A stretch of DNA of 32,651 bases from Lachnospiraceae bacterium UBA7026. Lineage in GTDB: Bacteria; Bacillota; Clostridia; Lachnospirales; Lachnospiraceae. Every line of letters begins with the position of its first letter. The stretch's first letter is position 1. The notes beneath the pieces are model-generated. The model was given only the letters and a program-made list of their open reading frames with translations, was not told the DNA's origin and did not search any database. Below are positions 23,764 through 30,999 of this stretch, one piece after another. The translations under genes and the position numbers were made by a program. The stretch spans positions 1 through 32,651 of the forward strand of contig DLBH01000006.1 in NCBI GenBank assembly GCA_002494165.1, written 5' to 3'.

Positions 23764-24972
23764 ATGAAAAACTGCAAAAAGACACTATTGATTATGTTGC
23801 TATGTATGCTGGCGGTATCCATGAGCCCCCTGCTGGTCCAGGCCAAGAAGCCGAAACTGAACCGGAAGTGGAAGGTCGTTGAGCAGGGAGAAGTTTTTTT
23901 CCTGAGAGTGAAGAACACAAAAAAGAAAGTCCGCTGGCGGTCCACCAACCCTGATGTGGTTGTGTTGAGGCCTATTTCCAGGAAGAAGGCTGTACTTAAG
24001 GCCAAGTCTCCCGGCAGGGCTTATGTTGTTGCCAAGGTGGGCAGCCGCTATCTCAAGTGCCTTATAGGAGTTACAGCCCCGGAGAATGAAGCCGACAGTG
24101 GAGCTAATACCAATACAGATATAACCCCTGATGAATTGCCGGGCAGTGATCTTGAGATTGTCCATACGGTGACTAAGCTGGACTTCCCAAGGTGGATCCA
24201 GTCCTTTACCATGGACGACAAGTACTACTATTTTATCCAGATGACCAGTGCCAATACCGGTAATCTTAGAATCACAAGAGTGAAGTATGCCGGCCTTGGA
24301 AAATATCTGAAGGATCATATGGATCTGATTAATTTTGGCCATGGAACCAATCTTGACTGTTCCACCTATAATGGAGTGACATATCTGTGGACGGGAAGCG
24401 GTGCCAAGGCAGGCTCGGATGTATCCAGGGCCATATCCTGCTTCCCCTATGTCAAAAACAGCAGGATTAATAACCATTCGCCCATAAGCTATCTCATTCC
24501 TCACTTAGGTAAAGGAAGTAATGTAACGAATGTATATCCTGCCGTCAATGAAACAGGCGATAAACTGATGGTACGTTACACTAAGAGTGGCAAGCAGTAT
24601 TTCCAGGCTTATACATTAGTGAATGGTACCCAGATTAACCCAAAGAAGCCCTTATTCTATATGGCCTTTACCTTGCCGGTGGCAGACTTCCAGGGCTTTG
24701 ATTATTACAAAAATTCAGTCAAGACTATAGAGGGAAGTCCCAGTCAGGTTTTCCTGGCCGGTTATGACAGGACCAGAACTTTCTATCCGACCATGATCAG
24801 GACCTACACCAAGGGAAGCAAAAATGTTGCCAAGAGGGTTATTAATGGGGCCAGCGCACTTACTTTCCGGGAGCCGGAAGGAATCAAAGTCACATCAAGC
24901 GGACAGACTATTATTATGTTTGTCTCCAATACGCTGACGGACCAGTCCTGTAATATATACCGGGTGAAGTAA
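23764..24972 (+). CDS. Secreted protein: Ig-like (BIG2-type) domain plus helveticin-J-like region
   Basis: 402 aa. A Sec signal peptide is clear (KNCKK, hydrophobic core, cleavage likely after VQA at residue 27). Residues about 29-104 form a very basic BIG2-type bacterial Ig domain (VRWRSTNPDVVVL, SPGRAYVVAKVG). A Ser/Asn/Asp-rich linker leads to about 280 residues resembling the class III bacteriocin helveticin J fold (repeated YYFIQM / RVKY / FGHGTNLDCSTYNGVTYLW strands). The helveticin call is moderate; a carbohydrate- or wall-binding beta-propeller is the alternative. The ATG at 23764 is preferred because AAGGAG lies upstream at good spacing. It precedes the vWA/kinase island. Confidence 0.8.
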   Translation: MKNCKKTLLIMLLCMLAVSMSPLLVQAKKPKLNRKWKVVEQGEVFFLRVKNTKKKVRWRSTNPDVVVLRPISRKKAVLKAKSPGRAYVVAKVGSRYLKCLIGVTAPENEADSGANTNTDITPDELPGSDLEIVHTVTKLDFPRWIQSFTMDDKYYYFIQMTSANTGNLRITRVKYAGLGKYLKDHMDLINFGHGTNLDCSTYNGVTYLWTGSGAKAGSDVSRAISCFPYVKNSRINNHSPISYLIPHLGKGSNVTNVYPAVNETGDKLMVRYTKSGKQYFQAYTLVNGTQINPKKPLFYMAFTLPVADFQGFDYYKNSVKTIEGSPSQVFLAGYDRTRTFYPTMIRTYTKGSKNVAKRVINGASALTFREPEGIKVTSSGQTIIMFVSNTLTDQSCNIYRVK

Positions 24973-24993
24973 GACCGGGGAAAGCAGTGAATT

Positions 24994-25104
24994 ACACAGG
25001 CCGGCGCGGCTGACTGTAGAGGTCTGCGGATGACAATTGTTACACAGGCCGGCGCGGCTGACTATAGAGGTCTGCGGATGACAATGATTACACAGGCCGG
25101 CAGA
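24994..25104. repeat. 48-bp tandem repeat upstream of the vWA/kinase island
   Basis: Two full units (24994 and 25042, nearly identical) and a partial third (25090), each beginning ACACAGGCCGGC. Period 48 bp. It lies in the gap between the secreted protein and the first vWA gene and ends about 60 nt before that gene's start. Confidence 0.9.
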
Positions 25105-25166
25105 CGACAGATAGATTTTTTCACATATATAAACAGATGGGAAAGGCAGCAAGGAGGAAAAGGATT

Positions 25167-26060
25167 ATGCCTAAGTGGGTAGATTTGAATGAGATTGAAG
25201 AAGATGAGATCCCGGTGAAGAAATTCAGTATCACCGAAGAGATGCTCAGTAGGGAGGAGCGGATTCCTGCTTCGCCTTCGGTTTACCAGGCCGGGGAGGA
25301 GGACTTCCTCGACGCCATGGAGCCGGCCAAGAAGAGTATGACGATCTTCTTTTTGATTGATGTATCCGGCAGTATGAAGGGAACTAAAATCGGTTCTTTA
25401 AACAGTACTATGGAAGAATTGCTTCCCTCCCTGATCGGCGTGGGAGAGGCATCTACGGATGTGAAGATTGCCGTGATGAAGTTCTCCACCCAGGTTGAGT
25501 GGGTGACTCTCGAGCCGGTAAAGATTGAGGAATACCAGTTCTGGAACCGGCTGGAGGCCGAGGGGCTTACCTTTATGGGAGACGCCTTCCTTGAGTTGTC
25601 AAGGAAGCTGTCCAGGAGTACCTTCCTGAGTTCTCCTTCCCTGTCTTTTGCACCGGTTATCTTCCTTTTGTCTGATGGATCCCCCAACGATGACTGGAAG
25701 AAGGGACTGGAGACCTTAAAGCAGAATAAGTGGTTCCAGCATGGTCTCAAAATAGCTCTCGGTATAGGGTCAGAGGTGAATATGGACGTACTCCGTGAAT
25801 TCACCGGCAATGAGGACCTGGCTGTCCAGGCCAAGAATGCCGACCAGCTGAGGGAGCTGATCAAGCTGATGGCAGTTACCTCATCCCAGATTGGAAGCCG
25901 CAGCCTGGCCCTGGTGGACAACAGCGGCCGCCAGGTTAGGGAAGAGACAGTGGCCCAGGCCAAGCAGAAGGTTCTCGTGGAGGAGATCCAGTCCGGGGCC
26001 AAGGATATTCTTGGCGAGGCTGTTGATATTGACGCGGTTAATTTTGATGAAGGCTGGTAA
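25167..26060 (+). CDS. vWA-domain protein, TerY-like, copy 1
   Basis: 297 aa. The N-terminal 50 residues are acidic and unstructured-looking. The vWA domain has an intact MIDAS: DVSGSM (Asp 65, Ser 67, Ser 69), Thr 135 (LTFMGD) and Asp 170 (LLSDGS). The layout matches TerY-like vWA proteins that partner Ser/Thr kinases and PP2C phosphatases. The last residues, NFDEGW, recur in the second vWA protein of this locus. The start at 25167 has AAGGAGG 9 nt upstream; an upstream ATG at 25137 lacks one. It would bind a partner through a metal-bridged acidic residue, probably after phosphorylation; the latter is inference. Confidence 0.92.
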   Translation: MPKWVDLNEIEEDEIPVKKFSITEEMLSREERIPASPSVYQAGEEDFLDAMEPAKKSMTIFFLIDVSGSMKGTKIGSLNSTMEELLPSLIGVGEASTDVKIAVMKFSTQVEWVTLEPVKIEEYQFWNRLEAEGLTFMGDAFLELSRKLSRSTFLSSPSLSFAPVIFLLSDGSPNDDWKKGLETLKQNKWFQHGLKIALGIGSEVNMDVLREFTGNEDLAVQAKNADQLRELIKLMAVTSSQIGSRSLALVDNSGRQVREETVAQAKQKVLVEEIQSGAKDILGEAVDIDAVNFDEGW

Positions 26061-26071
26061 GAGGACAGGTC

Positions 26072-27427
26072 ATGAGAGAGTTAAAGATTAATGAACGTAT
26101 TCCGATGGAAGCCGGCGGTGAGGCAGCGGTGATTCAGGAACTGGGCCGTGGCGGTCAGGGTATCGTTTACCTGGTCAGGTACAAGGGAAGGGAATATGCC
26201 CTGAAATGGTACTTCATCAGCCGTATAAAGAATCCGGAGGCTTTCAGGAATAATCTCAGAAGGAATATAGAAGACGGAGCACCGGAAGGAGGCAGGCAGT
26301 TTATATGGCCCCTCTTTCTGACAAAGCAGAAAAAGAATGGAGCCTTCGGTTACCTGATGCGGCTGGCGCCCAGGGACTATGACTCCTTTACGGACATTTA
26401 TAATGGTTACCGGTGGGAGAAGCCCAGGGCCAAGGGGCAGCCGGCCAGGAAGATTCCGGTCCGCTTTGCCTCCCTGGATACCATGATTACCGCGGCGGTC
26501 AATATCGTCAAGGCTTTCCGGGCCCTCCACCTGACAGGAAAAAGCTACCAGGATCTCAATGACGGTGGTTTTTTCATCAATACAAAAACAGGAGATATCC
26601 TGGTCTGCGATTGTGACAATGTGGCTCCTGACGGCCAGAATTTCGGTATAGGAGGTATGCCGGGTTTTATGGCTCCCGAGGTGGTCAGAGGCATGGCCAT
26701 GCCCAATGTACTGACGGACCGGTATTCACTGGCAGTCGTACTCTTTAAGCTTTTCTTTAGGGGAGATCCCCTTGAGGGCAGTAAGGTGCTCAAGTGTGTT
26801 GTCATGACTGAGGAGAATGATCTGATCCATTATGGAAAGGATCCTGTGTTCATCTATGATCCTGACAATGCCTCCAACAGGCCTGTGAAGGGAGTTCATA
26901 ATAACGTGATCAGGCTCTGGAGTATTTATCCGGAATTTATCCGCCAGGCCTTTACCCTGAGCTTTACCTATGGAATCAGGGAGCCCAATGCCAGGATTAT
27001 CGAGAAGAGCTGGATCCAGATGCTCATTCAGCTGAAGCTGGATATCGTCCACTGCCAGTGTGGCAGGACAGCCTTCACTTCCACTTTTGAGAAGACTGGA
27101 AACCATACTCTGACCTGCCAGAAATGTGGCAGCACCATCTATACACTGGGGGTCAAGGATTATGAGCTTCCCCTGAATCCGGGAGCCAGGCTCTATGCCT
27201 GCCTGACGGAAAAGAACAGTGATGACTGTGAGACCGTGACAGGGATCGTCATTGAGAACAGGCTCAAGAAGGGCCTTTACGGGATCAAGAATATGACCCG
27301 GGACAGCTGGACGGCTGTATTTCCCGATGGTACGGAAAGACAGGTCGGGCCCCGGTCCGGCGTGCCCATCTGGAAGGGCCTGGATATCAGCTTCGGCGAC
27401 GGGGTGGATGGCAAGATTCTGCTCTAG
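26072..27427 (+). CDS. Protein kinase with zinc ribbon and C-terminal FHA-like domain
   Basis: 451 aa. Kinase domain (about 15-320): glycine loop GRGGQG (25-30), ATP Lys 45 (ALK), catalytic Asp 161 (YQDLND), metal Asp 180 (VCDCDNV, DFG position) and MAPE (200-203). The Asn normally five residues after the catalytic Asp is Gly 166, which is unusual. The C-terminal part holds a zinc ribbon (Cys 328, 330, 349, 352) and a beta domain (about 385-450) with GLYGIKN and a central Trp, possibly a degenerate FHA fold. It lies 11 nt downstream of vWA copy 1. Its module set and neighbours match TerY-P-type systems. The target is unknown. Confidence 0.92.
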   Translation: MRELKINERIPMEAGGEAAVIQELGRGGQGIVYLVRYKGREYALKWYFISRIKNPEAFRNNLRRNIEDGAPEGGRQFIWPLFLTKQKKNGAFGYLMRLAPRDYDSFTDIYNGYRWEKPRAKGQPARKIPVRFASLDTMITAAVNIVKAFRALHLTGKSYQDLNDGGFFINTKTGDILVCDCDNVAPDGQNFGIGGMPGFMAPEVVRGMAMPNVLTDRYSLAVVLFKLFFRGDPLEGSKVLKCVVMTEENDLIHYGKDPVFIYDPDNASNRPVKGVHNNVIRLWSIYPEFIRQAFTLSFTYGIREPNARIIEKSWIQMLIQLKLDIVHCQCGRTAFTSTFEKTGNHTLTCQKCGSTIYTLGVKDYELPLNPGARLYACLTEKNSDDCETVTGIVIENRLKKGLYGIKNMTRDSWTAVFPDGTERQVGPRSGVPIWKGLDISFGDGVDGKILL

Positions 27428-27486
27428 GGAGTAGTTCATCCAGACGGTATTCTTTTAATAACTGACTATGACAAGAGCTTCCGGTG

Positions 27487-27600
27487 ACTTAATATGATAG
27501 GGAACTTAATATGATAGGGAACTTAATATGATAGGTATTTATTGTGATGGATGACTTATTGTGATAGGTAATTTATTATGACAGGTGACTCATCATGATA
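27487..27600. repeat. Degenerate 17-18 bp tandem repeat between kinase genes
   Basis: About seven imperfect units of 15-18 bp related to ACTTAATATGATAGGGA, with the earliest units nearly identical and later ones diverged. It fills most of the 233-bp gap between the active kinase and the pseudokinase. The remainder (27601-27660) carries the AAAAAAGGT ribosome binding site of the next gene. Confidence 0.85.
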
Positions 27601-27660
27601 TATAGAAGAGAAGCCGGCGGCTTATATCGATAAAACAACTATAAAAAAGGTAATTATTTC

Positions 27661-28851
27661 ATGAAGGTAATTAATGGTGTGGAAATGATTTCCCTGCAGG
27701 AGATCTGCGAGGAGTATTTACTGAGAAAGGACAAGGAAACCGGACAGATCGTCGGTGAGAATGCTTACTTTTCATCCATGGGAGCCATGATTGACGGAGC
27801 CCTGGCTTTTGTCAGGTTTTTTGAGAAGATCCACAGTCAGGGTAAGGTCTATGGGTCCTGGGATCCGGACCAGTTCTTCTTCTGCCGGGAGACCGGGGCC
27901 ATGTACTTTAGTGGCCAGGACCTGGTAAAGCCCATGGAAGAGGCTGCGCTGGAAGCGGAGGAGATCAACTATACGGAATTTCTGGCCCCTGAACTGATTG
28001 AAGACCTGGCTGCCAGGAAGGCTGACCAGGAGACAGACGGACAGGAGGAAGCCATTTGTTTCCAGCTGGCAACAGACTGGTATTTTATGTCCGTATTCCT
28101 TTTCGAGTATTTCTTCCATACCGGCTCTCCCTTTGAAGGGAAACGGATGGTGAACCGGGTCTTCCTGTCACCGGAGGAAAAAGAGCTCTTCCGGGCCAGG
28201 GAGGGAGCCTTCTGTATGGAGCCTGGAGACCATGATAACGGGCCGGTGACAGGGATTCAGGATAAGCTGATCCGCTACTGGCAGGAGTATCCTGACTTTC
28301 TGCAGAAGACCTTCCAGCGTGCCTTCCTGAGCGGAGGGATTATGGAACAGTTAAGACCTACTGAACTTGACTGGAAGCAGGTGCTGGTCCACATGGCCAT
28401 GGACTATAAGGAATGTACCTGCGGTTTCCGGGGTTTTTCTTCCCGTCTCCTGCCTCAGGATAACAAGACCCTGGCATGTCCGAAATGTGGGAAAATATAT
28501 TATCCCCTGTCAGACGGTATGGACCGGATCCTGCTGGCTTCGGGAGAGAAACTTTACGAATGCCAGACCGGCAGGAATCCATTTGACAAGGACACGGTAA
28601 CCGGCCTGGTAGTGGAGAACCGGCAGCATCCGGGTCTGTTTGGTATAAAGAATGTTAGTGACGGAGAGTGGAGAGGTTTCTTCCCTGACCACTCGACAAA
28701 ATATATTAATAAGGGCCAGGTCATACCCATATGGAGCGGCATGACCCTGTCCTTCGAGCGGGGGGAGAATTGGACTCTCCGCGTGATTAAGATGAATGAT
28801 CGTAAGGGTATCGACCAGGCCCAGTCTTTTTCTGATGAGGAAGTGGACTGA
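27661..28851 (+). CDS. Pseudokinase with zinc ribbon and the same C-terminal domain, N-lobe missing
   Basis: 396 aa. Aligned to the kinase two genes upstream by its C-lobe and C-terminal modules. It lacks the glycine loop and ATP Lys altogether, because the N-lobe is reduced to about 40 residues. The catalytic Asp position is Ser 66 (YGSWDP) and the DFG Asp position is Gly 85 (FSGQDL), so no catalysis is expected. The zinc ribbon is intact (Cys 252, 254, 273, 276) and the FHA-like domain with GLFGIKN and a central Trp follows. It probably binds or regulates the active kinase or the vWA proteins (inference). The reading frame is long and undamaged, so it looks like a maintained pseudokinase and not a decaying gene. 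Confidence 0.85.
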   Translation: MKVINGVEMISLQEICEEYLLRKDKETGQIVGENAYFSSMGAMIDGALAFVRFFEKIHSQGKVYGSWDPDQFFFCRETGAMYFSGQDLVKPMEEAALEAEEINYTEFLAPELIEDLAARKADQETDGQEEAICFQLATDWYFMSVFLFEYFFHTGSPFEGKRMVNRVFLSPEEKELFRAREGAFCMEPGDHDNGPVTGIQDKLIRYWQEYPDFLQKTFQRAFLSGGIMEQLRPTELDWKQVLVHMAMDYKECTCGFRGFSSRLLPQDNKTLACPKCGKIYYPLSDGMDRILLASGEKLYECQTGRNPFDKDTVTGLVVENRQHPGLFGIKNVSDGEWRGFFPDHSTKYINKGQVIPIWSGMTLSFERGENWTLRVIKMNDRKGIDQAQSFSDEEVD

Positions 28852-28888
28852 CCGATGACCTGCCATGATCAAGGAAAGGAAGATGAGG

Positions 28889-29692
28889 ATGAGCACACAG
28901 TTTGATTTAGATATCGATGCGATTGATCCGTTAGATACGATGCCGCCAGCCAAGAAGAGCATGGTCATCTTCTTTATGGTAGACACATCAAAGAGTATGG
29001 AAGGCAGTAAGCTGGATTCCCTCAATAAAGTAATGGGAGAGATCCTTCCGGAGCTTATTGGCGTAGGAGAGGCGGGAACAGATGTCAAGGTGGCTGTCCT
29101 GGATTTCTCCTCAGGCTGTGAGTGGGTGACACCGGAGCCGGTTCTGATTGAGGAATACCAGCGATGGGAGAACCTGACTGCCGACGGAGTTACTGACCTG
29201 GGAGAGGCCTGTGAAGAACTCTGCAGCAAGTTGTCCAGAAAGAGCTTCCTGAAGGCACCTTCCCTGTCTTACGCACCGGTGATCTTCCTGATTACCGATG
29301 GATATCCCACGGATAATTATAAGAAGGGCTTTGAGATGCTCAGGCAGAACCGTTGGTTCCAGTATGGCCTGAAGGTGGCCCTGGCCATCGGGTCCAGCGT
29401 TGACCTGGAAGTTCTTCACGAGTTCACTGATGATGAGGAGCTGGTTTTGCAGGCCTTCGGAGCCGACATGCTAAAAAAGCTTGTCCGGGAGATCGCCGTG
29501 ACCTCTTCCAAGATTGGAAGTACCAGTATGACCCTGACTGACAGCAAGGGCGAGCGCAGCCTGGAAGAGGTTTCCGGAGCTAAAAAGGAGCAGCTGGTGG
29601 AGGCCGTCCAGGAGTTGAAGCAGGATATCCTTGGTGTGGAAGACCTGCAGGATATTGACGATCTGGAGATCGAATTCGATGAGGGATGGTAG
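28889..29692 (+). CDS. vWA-domain protein, TerY-like, copy 2
   Basis: 267 aa. Closely related to the first vWA protein in this locus through the whole domain but with a shorter N-terminal extension. MIDAS is intact: DTSKSM (Asp 32, Ser 34, Ser 36), Thr 102 and Asp 137 (ITDG). The protein ends FDEGW like copy 1. Start chosen as the ATG at 28889; AAGGAAAGG lies about 9 nt upstream. ATGs at 28883 and 28865 are alternatives. The stop is one base before the PP2C start, so translation is probably coupled. Two vWA adaptors suggest each may serve a different kinase-like partner (inference). Confidence 0.92.
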   Translation: MSTQFDLDIDAIDPLDTMPPAKKSMVIFFMVDTSKSMEGSKLDSLNKVMGEILPELIGVGEAGTDVKVAVLDFSSGCEWVTPEPVLIEEYQRWENLTADGVTDLGEACEELCSKLSRKSFLKAPSLSYAPVIFLITDGYPTDNYKKGFEMLRQNRWFQYGLKVALAIGSSVDLEVLHEFTDDEELVLQAFGADMLKKLVREIAVTSSKIGSTSMTLTDSKGERSLEEVSGAKKEQLVEAVQELKQDILGVEDLQDIDDLEIEFDEGW

Positions 29693-29693
29693 A

Positions 29694-30494
29694 ATGTTTC
29701 AAGGGATTCATACTACGGTGATCGGGGACAGTCATATCAGAAAAGGTATCGTGTGCCAGGACAGTTCCGGTGTTTTCGTCGATGATGAGTTTGCGGTGGC
29801 AGTGGTTGCCGACGGCCATGGGAGTGAAAAACATTTTCGCTCGGATGTGGGATCCCAGATTGCTGTGAAAATGACGACAGAGCTGTTAAAGAAGTATATG
29901 GCCAGGGCAGATTTCCGGGACCAGTTTACCAGGCATCCCGAATTTATACTCAGTCAGATTGAGAAGCAGCTGCTGATGAAATGGAGAGAGGCAGTGGAGG
30001 AGTTCCACAGGGAAAATCCCCTGTCCGGGGAGGAGCAGGAGAAGGTGGACCGGCTCTTCGGCAGCAAGGTCAGAATTCCGGTAATCTATGGAAGCACCCT
30101 GCTGGCAGCTGTGATGACCGGGGATTATTCTTTCGGCCTGGTCCTGGGAGACGGAGGCTTCGTGGTGCTCTCCGAAGACGGGAAGCTGGGCATACCCATT
30201 GAGGATCCCAATTCCCATGCCAACTATACCTCTTCCCTTTGTAATACCAATGCTGTAAGGTTTTTTGAACACTGGTTTTCCAGGGAGCCGGTAAAGGCCA
30301 TGTTTGTATCTACAGACGGACTATTTAAATCCTTTGCCAGCGATGAGGATTTTCTGAAATATCATGGTCTGGTCAGCAGGATGTTTGACCAGCCGGACCG
30401 GGCAAGACAGAGTCTGGAGAGAAATTTTGAAAAAAGGACCAAGGAGGGCAGTGGTGATGACATATCTATGGCCCTGGTCTACAGAACAGAGTAA
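29694..30494 (+). CDS. PP2C-family Ser/Thr phosphatase
   Basis: 266 aa. PP2C metal-binding motifs: an early Asp 23 (CQDS), ADGHG (Asp 40, Gly 41), STDGL (Asp 208, Gly 209) and GSGDDIS (Asp 255, 256). No transmembrane segment. It would remove phosphate groups added by the neighbouring kinase. The ATG at 29694 directly follows the stop of the second vWA gene with GAGGGATGG as ribosome binding site; upstream in-frame codons at 29631 are out of context. The kinase-phosphatase-vWA set is the core of a TerY-P-type triad. Confidence 0.93.
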   Translation: MFQGIHTTVIGDSHIRKGIVCQDSSGVFVDDEFAVAVVADGHGSEKHFRSDVGSQIAVKMTTELLKKYMARADFRDQFTRHPEFILSQIEKQLLMKWREAVEEFHRENPLSGEEQEKVDRLFGSKVRIPVIYGSTLLAAVMTGDYSFGLVLGDGGFVVLSEDGKLGIPIEDPNSHANYTSSLCNTNAVRFFEHWFSREPVKAMFVSTDGLFKSFASDEDFLKYHGLVSRMFDQPDRARQSLERNFEKRTKEGSGDDISMALVYRTE

Positions 30495-30541
30495 TAGTTT
30501 GACCAATGGAGAGAAATTGGTTTTGAAATGAGGTGACAGTG

Positions 30542-30892
30542 ATGAAAAAAGAGGCAAATGTCATTCTCGCCAAATGTGCAAAGGACCAGCTTTACGGAAT
30601 CCGTATTGAGAAGAGAGACCATGACTGGGTCAGGACCTGGGCCTTCAAACTTCAGGAAGAGATGGCAGAAAAGGAAGGTTTTGATAAAGTCCAGCTGACA
30701 GGCAGCTTTTACACGGATGAGGAATATCCCGGCTGTCCCTATTGCGGGACGAAAAAATGTTTTGTCTGTGGCAGTTGTGGTAAGGTAAGCTGCTATGATG
30801 GATCTGACCGGGTGGTCTGTAACTGGTGCGGTGCCGGGGGAAAAGCCAGCAGGGATGACGGGGCTCTGGATGTCACAGGCGGTGGCTTTTAA
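30542..30892 (+). CDS. TerY-C-like metal-binding protein (eight-Cys)
   Basis: 116 aa. An N-terminal half (about 1-55) of unassigned alpha/beta structure is followed by a cysteine-rich region with CxxC-type knuckles: Cys 65, 68, 73, 76, 79, 84, 93 and 96. Eight ligands could bind two zinc ions. The pattern resembles the TerY C-terminal metal-binding domain, here encoded separately. The ATG at 30542 has GAGGTGAC immediately upstream. It lies 47 nt after the PP2C gene and ends the island. The assignment to TerY-C is from memory of the motif. Confidence 0.8.
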   Translation: MKKEANVILAKCAKDQLYGIRIEKRDHDWVRTWAFKLQEEMAEKEGFDKVQLTGSFYTDEEYPGCPYCGTKKCFVCGSCGKVSCYDGSDRVVCNWCGAGGKASRDDGALDVTGGGF

Positions 30893-30944
30893 GAGATAGT
30901 TGCAGGTGATAATAGTTTTATTTGTGAATATTTTGTTAGACTAA

Positions 30945-30973
30945 TTGTAATTTAATAAACGTTTTGCTATAAT
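30945..30973 (+). promoter_or_regulatory. Promoter of epsC/cysE
   Basis: TTGTAA (30945-30950), 17-bp spacer, extended -10 TGCTATAAT (TATAAT at 30968-30973). Confidence 0.85.
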
Positions 30974-30999
30974 AGTATTGGATTTCCGGAGGGTAATAT

